A DNA stretch of 64,000 nt, from positions 56,617,040-56,681,039 of the forward strand of contig OX359265.1 in NCBI GenBank assembly GCA_947179155.2, read 5' to 3'. Shown piece after piece: positions 47,124 to 57,205 of the stretch (position 1 is its first letter; each line of letters begins with the position of its first letter). A program made the translations under genes and the position numbers. Under the pieces are notes generated by a model. The model saw only the letters and a list, made by a program, of their open reading frames with translations, made no database searches and was not told the origin of the DNA. This DNA is from Hedera helix. Lineage: Eukaryota > Streptophyta > Magnoliopsida > Apiales > Araliaceae.

Positions 47124-48430
47124 TGTAACAACCCCCTTCCTGAAATAAGAAAAGGAGGTTAAGCACAAAACACAAAACACAAAGAAATGACAATAATATC
47201 ATAACTTTAATCTGCACATGAATAGTCTAAAAAGACAATAAATGTCAAATCGGCTCTAACCATAATCTGTTTTTTACAACTCTAAACAGAAATCAAAGTA
47301 TCAAAACCGAGTACGGAATCCATAATTAAGTAATGTAATACCTAAATTATAATTCCAAATATAACTCCTTTAGATTTCCTCCGTCCGAACTAATTACTCA
47401 AAGTAAAAAAAAATTAATTAATAAATTATACGCTAAATTACTAATTAATGATTTTTAATTTTTTTTAGACTCATTGTTATTATTGTTACCCTTTTATTTC
47501 CTAAATCTGATTGTTATATTATTTTTATTATTATTAATATTATATTGTCTAAAATTCCGATCAATTAATCAGAATTAGAGCTTGCCGTTGACAACAATAA
47601 TGAAGACCAATAATCTGTTTACATCACAGTAAGCTACAAAGCAGGAAAAAATACTAGTCAATTTCTGAAGTACATCGGCTGAATCAAATTCAAATCCTTC
47701 CCAGCCTGTTCATCCTAATTGAAGTGCCTAACTGTAGTGTCTATATCTATGCTAATATATTATAGGTGCATTAACCTAGAATACCCATTTATTATAGAAT
47801 ATGAGATGAATTAATATAAAATTATACAATAGCTATAATAACCCAACACTGGTTTGAATAACTTTTCTTTGTTCATAGGTAATCCAAAAATTGAGGAGGC
47901 CATAGAAAAAGTAAAAGCAAAAGCAATCTGCAAAGTATCACAATCTACATACATAAACACTCTCCAATTGTATCCGATAAACAGATATGAACAAGCAAAG
48001 TATTCACGATTTCCGAATCTGTATATGTTTATAGATAGATATATAGCAACATTACAATACCTTATTTTGAGCCTCCGCCTGTTTTCCTCTCTTTGCAGCT
48101 ACCGTTATATTCTACTCTCTTAATCAGTTTGTATCAAATATATAGCGAGGAGGTTTATGTTTGAGTTATTTATTTATTAATTAATATATTTTATTAATTA
48201 ACCTAACTTTAATAGGATTCAAATTACACATATAAATTATACTCGAATATAAATTATACCCAATTAGTTTTAAAGTCCTATTTAACCAAATTAATGTTAT
48301 CTATTATTTATTATTTATTATTAGCTCACATAATTTTGACCCAAACATAAAGTTTAAATAAAATGTTTTAAAATAAATTTAACTATTATTTTATTATTGT
48401 TATATTTAATATTATTTTTAGGGTATTACA
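47124..48430 (-). mobile_element. solo LTR (1.3 kb) inside the minisatellite
   Basis: It begins TGTAACAACCC and ends GGGTATTACA, with the perfect 5-bp duplication GTCGC on both sides (47119-47123, 48431-48435). It has no Gag or Pol. The right part, reverse-complemented, matches the LTR fragment at 11576. A Stowaway-like motif CTCCGTCCG lies near 47380. Confidence 0.88.
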
Positions 48431-49440
48431 GTCGCCTACCCTTAGTAGGTCCTCGTCGACCGCCTACCCCATTTAAGCCTTCTTTCGTTGCTTATGCCTT
48501 GTAGCCGCTAGTTCGCCGCCTACGCATCTCATAGTCGCTAGTTCACCGCCTACACCTCTCGTAGGCACTCGTTTGTAGTAGTCGCAGCTTACCCCTCGTA
48601 GGCCGAACAACCTACGTTCGCAGCTTACCCTTTGTAGGCCCACATTTGTAGTCGTAACTTACCCCTCGTAGGCCCACGTTCGTAGCCTACTCCTTGTAGG
48701 CCCACCTTTGCAGCCTAACCTTCATGGGCCCACGTTCACCGCTTACCCCTTATAGGTCTACGTTCACCGCCTACCCCTTGTAGGCCCTCATTTGTCACCT
48801 AGCCCTCGTAGACCTTCGTTGGCTGCCTACCTTTGTCGCCTAACCCTCGTAGGCCCTTGTTTGCCACATGCCCTTCGTAGGCCTTCATCAACCGCCTACC
48901 CCTCGTATGCCTTCGTCACCCGCCTACCCTCGTTTGCCCTCTTCGATCGTTGATCCTTCGTAGACCTTATTCAGTTGCTAACCCATCGTAGGCCCTTGTT
49001 CGCCGCTTACCCCTCCTAATCCCTCTTTTGTCACTCACCCTTGTAGGCCCTCGTTGACCACCTACGCCTCGTAGGCCCTTGTTCGCCTACCCTTCTAGGC
49101 CTTTCCCAACTGCCTTCCCCTCTAGGCTTTTGTCGCTTGCCTATCTCTCGTAAGCCTTCATCGGCTGCCTACACCTCGTCGGTTGCCTACTCCTCGAATG
49201 CATTCGATCTCCACTTGCCCCTCGTTCGCCATTATCCCTCATCCTCGAATGCATTCGATCTCCGCTTGCCCCTCGTTCGCCATTATCCCTCATCGACCCT
49301 CGTTCGTTGCCTATCCTTCGTCTTTAGCCATCTACTCTAGTAGGCCTTTGTCAGCTGCCTACCTTCGTAATCCTTCGTCAACCGCCTACCCTCATCGTTC
49401 GCCTACCCCTCGTAGTCTCTCATTCGCCTACCCCTCATAG
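48431..49440. repeat. divergent 27-28-bp minisatellite, right block
   Basis: This continues the same repeat after the solo LTR, with the same CCTACCCCTCGTAGGCC core. A 50-bp direct duplication around CCTCGAATGCATTCGATCTCC occurs at about 49192-49290. The repeat ends at CCTACCCCTCATAG (49440). Confidence 0.88.
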
Positions 49441-50498
49441 TGTATACTAATATATTAATGCTATATAATGGAACTGTAGAAGTGATACTATGTTATAAAT
49501 TATATAGTGCATCATAACTATCTTTTATACAATACTTAACTTAGATTATATATTACATATACAACAAATGAAATGTTAAAGACGTATATATAAAATTACA
49601 ACTAATAATTTATATTAATATTCTATATACTAGCGAATAACTAATAGTAAATTAATTAATATAATAATTATTTTTGCTTACTAATTTTATTTTATAGTTA
49701 TTTTTATTAACTATTTAGTTTTGTAAAAATGTTTTTTCAGATTCATAACTATATATAATAATTTTTAAAAATTCGACGAATCCCCGTATATCCCCATTTC
49801 ACGCACCTGCCACCCCGCACCCTCCCTATTCTTGCGTCTCAGATTTCAGGTAATCGTAAGCATCCACCCTCCATTGAAATCTGTAATTATTTCCTATGGA
49901 ATCAATGTGGGATGAAAATTTTAGTGTGGTGCTGTATTATTGTGGTATGATAAATTTGGGTGAGAAAATTATTTGGTAACTTCATGGCTGGTGGTGGCAG
50001 TGATGCTGTAGCAATTGTGGTGGTTTCAGGGAGAAGATAAATTGAAGAAGAAGTTTGTATTCATGTTAGATTGGGGGATTTTGTCAGTTAAATTTTGGTT
50101 TTAATCATTTTTAGATTGGAAAAAAAGTCAAAAGAGATGAGAAATAGATAAATTAAGGGCATATTAGTCACTGAAGATTTTTTAACTGAGTTTAAATAAA
50201 CAGAAAGCAATGTTGCAGGCCCGTGCAACATTAGGGGTAATGTGAGATTTGAGCAAACCTCTGGTGGTTAATGCATGCTACTCCATAATTTTCACCCGTT
50301 TCTGTTTATGATTTCCTCTTTCTACGGAAGTAATAGGATTAAAGAGTAAACCTCTTTTTCTTTTTGATTGCTTACACCCTCACTCACGCCATTCATATAT
50401 ATTGTAAAGTTTTTAACTTTTTAATAATGCTGTGTATTTTTTTTAGTTCTTGGATAATCATCAGTGTTGGGTAAGTATTATTCAAAGGGTTATTGAAG
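49441..50498 (+). promoter_or_regulatory. upstream region and probable 5' leader of the SUVH gene
   Basis: An AT-rich stretch is followed at about 49790-49850 by a CCCC-rich leader-like segment ending TTTCAG/GTAATCG. Near 50450 comes T-rich sequence then TTTTAG/TTCTTGG. A 5'-leader intron of about 590 bases is plausible, but no transcript evidence is available. The ATG follows at 50499. Confidence 0.4.
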
Positions 50499-53246
50499 AT
50501 GATGAGTTGTTTACGTGATAAAAGTTCTCATGCCGTACTGCCTGGAAAACGTTTATTTGAACATGGCGGATGTGAGGGTCATAATATTTCGCGCAAGTTG
50601 AAGTGCCCAAAGGTTGACGCAGTTCAACGATTTCCAAGAAATTGTGGTGCAGTTGCCCATCAAGTCAGTGAAACATGTTCCAAAGGTCACACTCGTGTCG
50701 AAACAGCCACCAAAAACTCAAAAATTGGAAGTCAGATTAACATTCTACCTGTCAAGCCCAGAGTAAAACTGGCACGAAGTGAGTTGAAATTTAAGGCTAC
50801 AAAGCCCTTGGTGTCACATGGTGAAGATGATGTTACAAGGCTGAGAATCCCTTTGAAATATAGGGAAACCCGTTCAATAGCTAAGAGGAAGGTTGAGTTG
50901 GAAAACGTGAGGGTAAATGATTCTACCCTTGAGCAGATTGATGCCCTGGATAGTTCAGAAGCCTCATCTAAGCCTCATCAACTTCATAGAAAATATCCAC
51001 CTCCAAAGTTCCAGAAAAGGGTTAACATCTTTCCGAAATTTCCTCAAGGTTGTGTAAGACTAGATAATGATTCCTCTTCTAAATGTGAGGTTATGCCCAA
51101 TGTGAAGTCTGGTGTGGACCTGCAGCCATTGGTTGAGACAAGACAAACAGACAATGAACAAATCACATGCGAGTATCATGAGGATGGAAGTGCACTTGCA
51201 AGAGAAGTAGAAGAAGGTGAGATTTTAGAAGATATTGATGACGAATTGAAAGCTGAAACTGGAAGGGGTACTGAAGTTGAAAATGATAAACTGTTTGACT
51301 TACAAACAAATTTGAAGTGCCAGATGGCCTGTGCTGATGGAGACAAAAGTCAGATTGGAAGAATAGGGCGTGATTCTGAAAAATGCATTAGGTACAAGTT
51401 ATGTGGTGATAAGCCTGGTTCTGTTGATTTGTCACCTTCATTTGGTGGCAGTGTAACTGGTATGCAACAAGGAAAAAGGATCTCTAATTGTGCATTGACT
51501 GAAGCTACTGTGGGATGCAAAGGCAAGAAATATGAGTTCATGGCTGCCAATAAATCTAACCATCTTAATTTGAAGCAGGATGGAACTAATGTATCAGAAT
51601 GGAACTTTGCAAAAGAGGATTCTCAATATTTGGACACAGTGTCAGATGATAGTGGGAAACACGGTGATACTAGCATTGTTCTATCTGATAGCCAGGCAGA
51701 TCTTAGTCGCCTTAAAGTGCAGGAGGCTTTGAATCTGTTTAAACCGCTCTTAGAAAAGCAGCTGCTGAACGCAAGAAAGGTTTCTGTATATACTTACATA
51801 GAAGCAGCAAAGCAACTTAAAGAGCAGGGGAAGTGGGTTAATATGAATGAAGGAGTCTTAGGAGATGTCCCTGGGGTTGAAATTGGTGATAAATTTCATT
51901 GTAGAGCTGAACTTGTTATTATTGGCTTACACCGTCCATTTGCGGCTGGTATAGATTTCATGGACAAAGACGGAAAGAAGATTGCCACCAGCATCGTGGC
52001 CTCTGGTCGTTATGTGAATGAAACAGAATTTACTGATGTCCTAATCTATTCTGGTGAAGGTGGAAATCCAGCGATTAAAGACAAGAAACTTGAAGATCAG
52101 ACACTTGTACGAGGTAACCTTGCCTTAAAGAATAGCATGGAGGCAGGAACTCCAGTAAGGGTTATTCGAGGTTATCGTGTTTGGAAGTCATGTAGAGCTG
52201 GGGATAGAAAAAGAGTGAAGGAAGCAACATTTACATATGATGGTTTATATGTCGTGAGTAAGTATTGGCAAGACAAAGGGAAATATGGTAAACTGGTTTT
52301 TATGTTTCAATTGAATAAAATGCAAGGTCAGCCAAATCTTACTCTAAATATTTTGAGCAGTTCAGGAAAATCTAAAATATTGAGCAAGTCAAGATTATCT
52401 AAAGCATTGTGCAGGTCAGGAAAATCTAAATTATTGATCAGGTCAGAAAAGTCTAAAGTGCGCCATGATAAGACAATAATGGTAGATGACATTTCTTGTG
52501 GGAAAGAAAAGATACCTATACGTGTAGTGAATGGCATTGATAATGAGAAACCTTCAATTTTCAATTACATAGCTAATATGGCATATCCGCAGTTGAATGA
52601 GTCTTCTATGAAAAGATGTTGCCAGTGCATTGACGGGTGTTCTGATGATGTGAAATGTTCTTGTGTTATCAAGAATAGAGGTACGGTTCCATATAATGAA
52701 AATGGAGCTATCGTTAGACGAAGGCCTATAGTTTATGAGTGTGGTCCTTTTTGCAAATGCCCCCCTTCTTGCAAGAATAGAATTAGCCAACGTGGTGTGC
52801 AATTCCAGTTGGAGGTCTTTAAGACTGAATCGAGGGGATGGGGTGTTAGATCACGAAATTTTATTTCGTCTGGGAGTTTTATATGCGAGTATGTTGGAGA
52901 GTTGCTTAACGATAAGCAAGCGGATGAAAGAATTGATTGTGATGAGTATTTGTTTGATTTAGGAGATGGTGATGGCTTCGCTATTGATGCGGCGCAATAT
53001 GGGAACATTGGAAGATTCCTCAACCATAGTTGCTCGCCAAACTTGTATGCTCAAGATGTCCTCTTTGATCATGATAACAAGAAGATGGCTCACGTAATGT
53101 TATTTGCTACCGAGGACATACCTCCTTTACAAGAGTTAACTTTTCATTACAATTACAAAATTGGTCAAGTTTATGATATGAATGGAAATGTCAAGAAGAA
53201 GACTTGTTGTTGTGGTGCTCAGGATTGTACTGGGAGAATGTATTGA
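50499..53246 (+). CDS. SUVH5/6-like histone H3K9 methyltransferase
   Basis: 915 aa in one uninterrupted coding exon, typical of this SUVH branch. It should methylate H3 Lys9 in chromatin and be guided to methylated DNA by its SRA domain. The N-terminal 430 residues are low in conservation, with an acidic stretch EVEEGEILEDIDDE. SRA: about 440-610, with GDVPGV (455) and YDG (580-582). A basic 9-residue repeat block follows (622-654). Pre-SET cysteines start at 707 (RCCQCIDGC). SET begins at about 769 with SRGWGVR, carries the cofactor motif NHSCSPN (842-848) and FHYNY. Post-SET is CCCGAQDC near the end. All core motifs are intact. ATG 50499 is the first in-frame ATG. It is somewhat longer than Arabidopsis SUVH5 and SUVH6 (about 790 aa). 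Confidence 0.94.
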   Translation: MMSCLRDKSSHAVLPGKRLFEHGGCEGHNISRKLKCPKVDAVQRFPRNCGAVAHQVSETCSKGHTRVETATKNSKIGSQINILPVKPRVKLARSELKFKATKPLVSHGEDDVTRLRIPLKYRETRSIAKRKVELENVRVNDSTLEQIDALDSSEASSKPHQLHRKYPPPKFQKRVNIFPKFPQGCVRLDNDSSSKCEVMPNVKSGVDLQPLVETRQTDNEQITCEYHEDGSALAREVEEGEILEDIDDELKAETGRGTEVENDKLFDLQTNLKCQMACADGDKSQIGRIGRDSEKCIRYKLCGDKPGSVDLSPSFGGSVTGMQQGKRISNCALTEATVGCKGKKYEFMAANKSNHLNLKQDGTNVSEWNFAKEDSQYLDTVSDDSGKHGDTSIVLSDSQADLSRLKVQEALNLFKPLLEKQLLNARKVSVYTYIEAAKQLKEQGKWVNMNEGVLGDVPGVEIGDKFHCRAELVIIGLHRPFAAGIDFMDKDGKKIATSIVASGRYVNETEFTDVLIYSGEGGNPAIKDKKLEDQTLVRGNLALKNSMEAGTPVRVIRGYRVWKSCRAGDRKRVKEATFTYDGLYVVSKYWQDKGKYGKLVFMFQLNKMQGQPNLTLNILSSSGKSKILSKSRLSKALCRSGKSKLLIRSEKSKVRHDKTIMVDDISCGKEKIPIRVVNGIDNEKPSIFNYIANMAYPQLNESSMKRCCQCIDGCSDDVKCSCVIKNRGTVPYNENGAIVRRRPIVYECGPFCKCPPSCKNRISQRGVQFQLEVFKTESRGWGVRSRNFISSGSFICEYVGELLNDKQADERIDCDEYLFDLGDGDGFAIDAAQYGNIGRFLNHSCSPNLYAQDVLFDHDNKKMAHVMLFATEDIPPLQELTFHYNYKIGQVYDMNGNVKKKTCCCGAQDCTGRMY
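52362..52460 (+). repeat. 27-bp (9-residue) tandem repeat within the SUVH gene
   Basis: Units start at 52362, 52389, 52416 and 52443, encoding SGKSKILSK, SRLSKALCR, SGKSKLLIR and SEKSKV..., about 3.7 copies. They lie in the linker between SRA and pre-SET and are strongly basic. Confidence 0.92.
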
Positions 53247-53707
53247 GCAAAGCTTCTTTTGAAGTAATTGTGACGGCAAATCTATGTTTCCTCATCAATG
53301 TAAGCTTTCATTATTACTTTAGATGTGTTGAATTATTTATGCATCCTTTTATCACCGGATGCTTTGATTTGTTTTCATTATTTAACACTCTTAGAGTTCA
53401 AGTTTTGAATAAATTTCACATGCTTACTAAATGACATTATATTCATGCAAACCTTGATCCACTTTTTTTTTTAAAATATGACCAAGCCTAAATAGGTTAA
53501 GAATGGATACTATACTAACAAACAATCAGATAAGGGTTTTAAGTCCAAGAAGTATTCATTCTCTATATTTTATTCATATGTGCAATTATATATATGACTT
53601 AAAAACACAAAATTTATACAAGAGATACAAAAATCTTTTAACTAGCCTTTTTGTCATTTAAATATAATTGACCTTATAATTAACAATCTTGGTGTATTAA
53701 AATATTA

Positions 53708-54133
53708 CTCCCTCCAATCCACAAAAAGTCCCATTTGCAAAATTTGCTTATATTGAGGATATATTTTTGTTCCATGTATCCTTCTAAAAATGGTAAGTTG
53801 TTAGTTTAGTAATGTGGTATGATAATGAAATTAGGAAATTGATATTTTCACAAGCTAATTTGATATTTTCACAAGTGGGTCTCATTTGATAATGCGGAAA
53901 TATCAATTCCATATGAGAATTGATATTTTCACAAGTTAATTTGATATTTTCGCAAGTTGGTCCCATTTGATCTTGTGAAAATATCAAATTAGTTTGTGAA
54001 AATATCAATTTCCTAAAATTATAGCGACAAACTTGAAGACATTTTTTCATTTGAACTACTATCAGTAAAAGGTGGATTCTTTTTGCGGAACAAAAATAAT
54101 TGGCAAATGGTCTCTTTTGTGAAACGGAGGGAG
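53708..54133. mobile_element. Stowaway-like MITE with internal palindromes, 426 bp
   Basis: The ends CTCCCTCCAATCCACAAAAAG and, inverted, CTCCCTCCGTTTCACAAAAG are flanked by TA on both sides. Inside, GATATTTTCACAAG and its complement CTTGTGAAAATATC recur, so much of the element can fold back on itself. It lies 460 bases after the SUVH stop. Confidence 0.8.
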
Positions 54134-54135
54134 TA

Positions 54136-56382
54136 GGATTCTTAATTATAAAATTTGTATATACATTCATTGATTAAAAATATTTCCTCTAGATACATTT
54201 ACTTTCATGCAAAAGAAGATCATACATTTGTTCATAGATTATAGCTGGGTGAAATGGCAGACGCCTTCTTGAGAAATAACAAGGTCCCTGGTTAAAATCC
54301 CCATAGGCCCATAATTGGGACCAGAATTACCTATAAGAAATAAAATCTTACATTCTTGGCCTTTATATGGAAATTGTATAACATGTTATAACTATTAAAC
54401 TCATGTTGCAACATATGCTACCTTTAAACAAATAATGGGGTCTTAGTTTAAGTATGCTTTGACAGATTTTGAGTTTATAGTTTCTCGGAAGGAATTTGGT
54501 TTGAACTTCTTTGTTGTTATTTTTGCTGAGGGCTTTTATGCTTGTAAGAGGAACCTTGGAGATATGTGATGTCAACTTGCTAAATATTGGATTACTACAC
54601 TTTTTTAGTAAATCCCATCTAAACAGAACAGCAAACTGAATATCTACCAAGCCAGCTTTTGAATTGTGTTAGTATTATTTTGCAATGAACAGAAGTATGT
54701 TCACTGGTGAGAAAGTCAAAATTTAACGTGTATAGATTGCATTTGATGGAGTGGTTTGCAATGAGGATGGGCTTTCTCTTATTTTTGGGTCATGGTGATG
54801 ATAGGGTTAAGAAGCTCCAGGAAAGTCGAGATTCTCCCCCTCCCCACCTTCCCCCAATCTTAAATTGAAGATGGAACTTGTATAGACTTTCTGCATTATG
54901 GAACTCTAAGATGCTCGGGCTGGCATATTAGTCTTTGCAGTCTTCGGTCTTAGTTCTACAAGCGTTTTCTAGCAGTATTTACTACCTGGGTCATTTGTTG
55001 TTAAAATGTAGCAGTATTTTGAGTACATTCAATTCTGATGTACGATTAACATAAAGATCTTATAATCAGGTATTGCAAATTGCTTTAATCAAATTGTTTA
55101 AGGAACTAATTATTATTCATTTTTTTGGTTGCAGGGACATTGTGCAATGCTACTAACAATGGTTAAGTTGATGGTACTACCCCTTCTTCCTGTTTTAGGG
55201 CTTGACTTAAACTTTATCCTCTCAAGTTGAACCTCGGGTCTCCGAGAATTTTTCTCACTGGGTGATTAAACCATTTTATTACCAATTGAACTGCGTAGAC
55301 TTTGTCTTGTTAATTAGAATTTATAATTAGCTTTGCCTTTCAATTGTTACCATTTTGAACTCATTGGAAATAAAATGAGAACAAGTGCCAATTCATAGAG
55401 GTTCTGTGAGGAGAAGCTAAAGATTCTGAGGAATGTCCAGACTACTTGTAATGGTTGAATATCTGAAATTGGATGAGAGAGTGTTTTGAATTTCTGCTTG
55501 ATGTTTGGTTGGTGTGATATTCTTTTTTGAATTCTCTTGCAAGTGCTATCAATTTATGTTTAAGAGTTCTTTTTTGCTCATCACTCCCACCAAGAGGTTT
55601 GCGATTTCAAAAAGTATACTCCATCTATTTCAAATTATTATATTATTATTGATTTTTTAAAAGACAATTTGAGATATTTATAAATTTAAAATTTACATGA
55701 GTTATTGAAGTTTTTTAAAAAATAAATTTTATAACTGGTAGTAATTTTTAAGTAATTTATGATATTCATAATTATATTAACATACATTAAATGAATTTAC
55801 TTTAATTTTGAGTTTGAAAATGTGTAAAATTGATTTTAAAAATTAATATTGATTTTATAATTTAAGAAAGAGATTTGTCAAAAAACTAAAACATATAATA
55901 TATTCTCTAAGATAATTATTGATACTTCAAAGCCAACAAAAGATGTTTTTAAATTTAGAATTGACATAGATTTTGTTAATTTCAGTCGATACAATAATAT
56001 TGTAATTTACTTAAAAATTATTATTAATCATAAATTTTATTGTTTTGTAATTTGAGTAATCATAAATTTTAAGTTAAAAATATCTTTAGTCGACTATTAA
56101 AAATCAATAATGATTTTATAAAATTTTGACCGGAGAAAGTGTATATTTTTTTTGATAACTTTGGTAACATTAAGTTTTTAAATTTTAACTTGTTGTATAA
56201 AAAATATTATAAATAAAAAAATTATGCCTAAGAATTTAAGCTTTAGATTAGTCTTGGACATTCTTATAAAATTATTACAATTATGCAATTTTACAAGTTG
56301 GAAGACTTCAACATCTGCCCCAAAGAAGAATCATCGCGAGGGAATGGATGAATATATGCATGAATAGTCCGTGTATCTTACC
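54136..56382. other. intergenic region with a possible second Stowaway-like remnant
   Basis: No gene is supported. A segment at about 55619-56139 starts CTCCATCTATTTCAAATTAT and ends in an imperfect inverse (CGGTCAAAATTTTAT reversed), suggesting a worn MITE. TTTTTGGTTGCAG at about 55123-55135 looks like an acceptor, but I can attach no exon to it. Confidence 0.35.
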
Positions 56383-57197
56383 TAGTGGTGCACAAATGGT
56401 CTGCGGCACGGCCTTGATCCGGCCTGGGCCCGACCTGGTCAAAGTCTGGCCTGGTCAAGGCCCGGTCCGGCCTGAAGGCCTTGAACATGCCACATTTTTT
56501 TGGCTCAGATCTGACTTGCCCTGGCCTGCCAAAAAGCCCGGTCTGGCCTGAGGTCTGGCCTGACCTGAGGCCCGACCTGATTCACCCAAAGTCCGGCTCG
56601 ACCTGTCAATTTTTTTTGATTCATGCATGTATGTTTATATACGAATAAATAAATTCATAAAAACACATTCGGTAATGTAATATATAAGAATTTTTCTTAC
56701 CAAGTTAGCAATATACACTTTTTGCAGAACTTTCATTGCATCTTCATTTTAATAAATACTTAGGTTAAAAACTAGAAAATTATTTGTAAAATAATAATAA
56801 TAATAAAAAAGATAGCGTTCATAAAAAATAAACTTTTTTATTAATGATAGTATAAAATAATACAATATCTTTAAAATTGTACATTATTTTAATTCATTAT
56901 TGTAATTTATAAGTTGTAACTTGTAAGTTATAATACATTACTTTTAATTAATACATCAATTAAGTTTAAAATTTTAGTTGATGTTTTTATAATATTTGAA
57001 ATTATTAAAAAAAAATTGAATGGATCGAATAGGACCGGCCTGACTTGGCCTGGCCTGCAGGCCTCGACAAGCCCCATTTTCAAGCGCCAAGCCCGGCCTA
57101 GCCTGGCCTGCAGGCCGAAAGTCAAAAGTCAGACCCGGCCTGATCAACGATCAAGGCCTGGCAGGCCCAGACCAGGCCGGCCTGTTGTGCATGACTA
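56383..57197. mobile_element. hAT-type non-autonomous element with GGCC-rich ends, 815 bp
   Basis: The terminal repeats TAGTGGTGCACAA and, inverted, TAGTCATGCACAA are flanked by the perfect 8-bp duplication ATCTTACC (56375-56382 and 57198-57205), the hAT hallmark. The subterminal regions consist of GGCCTGG / GCCCGGCC repeats (about 56400-56620 and 57030-57185) around an AT-rich centre with no coding capacity. Confidence 0.88.
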
Positions 57198-57205
57198 ATC
57201 TTACC

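Noticed and set aside
46020..49440. Possible CRISPR-like array
   Set aside because: The units are directly adjacent, divergent throughout and lack unique spacers between identical repeats. The genome is also a plant's.
54240..54360. tRNA-derived SINE-like stretch (GGGTGAAATGGCAGACGCC and GGTTAAAATCCCC)
   Set aside because: It resembles A and B boxes, but the match is loose, no cloverleaf forms, and no tail or target duplication is visible.
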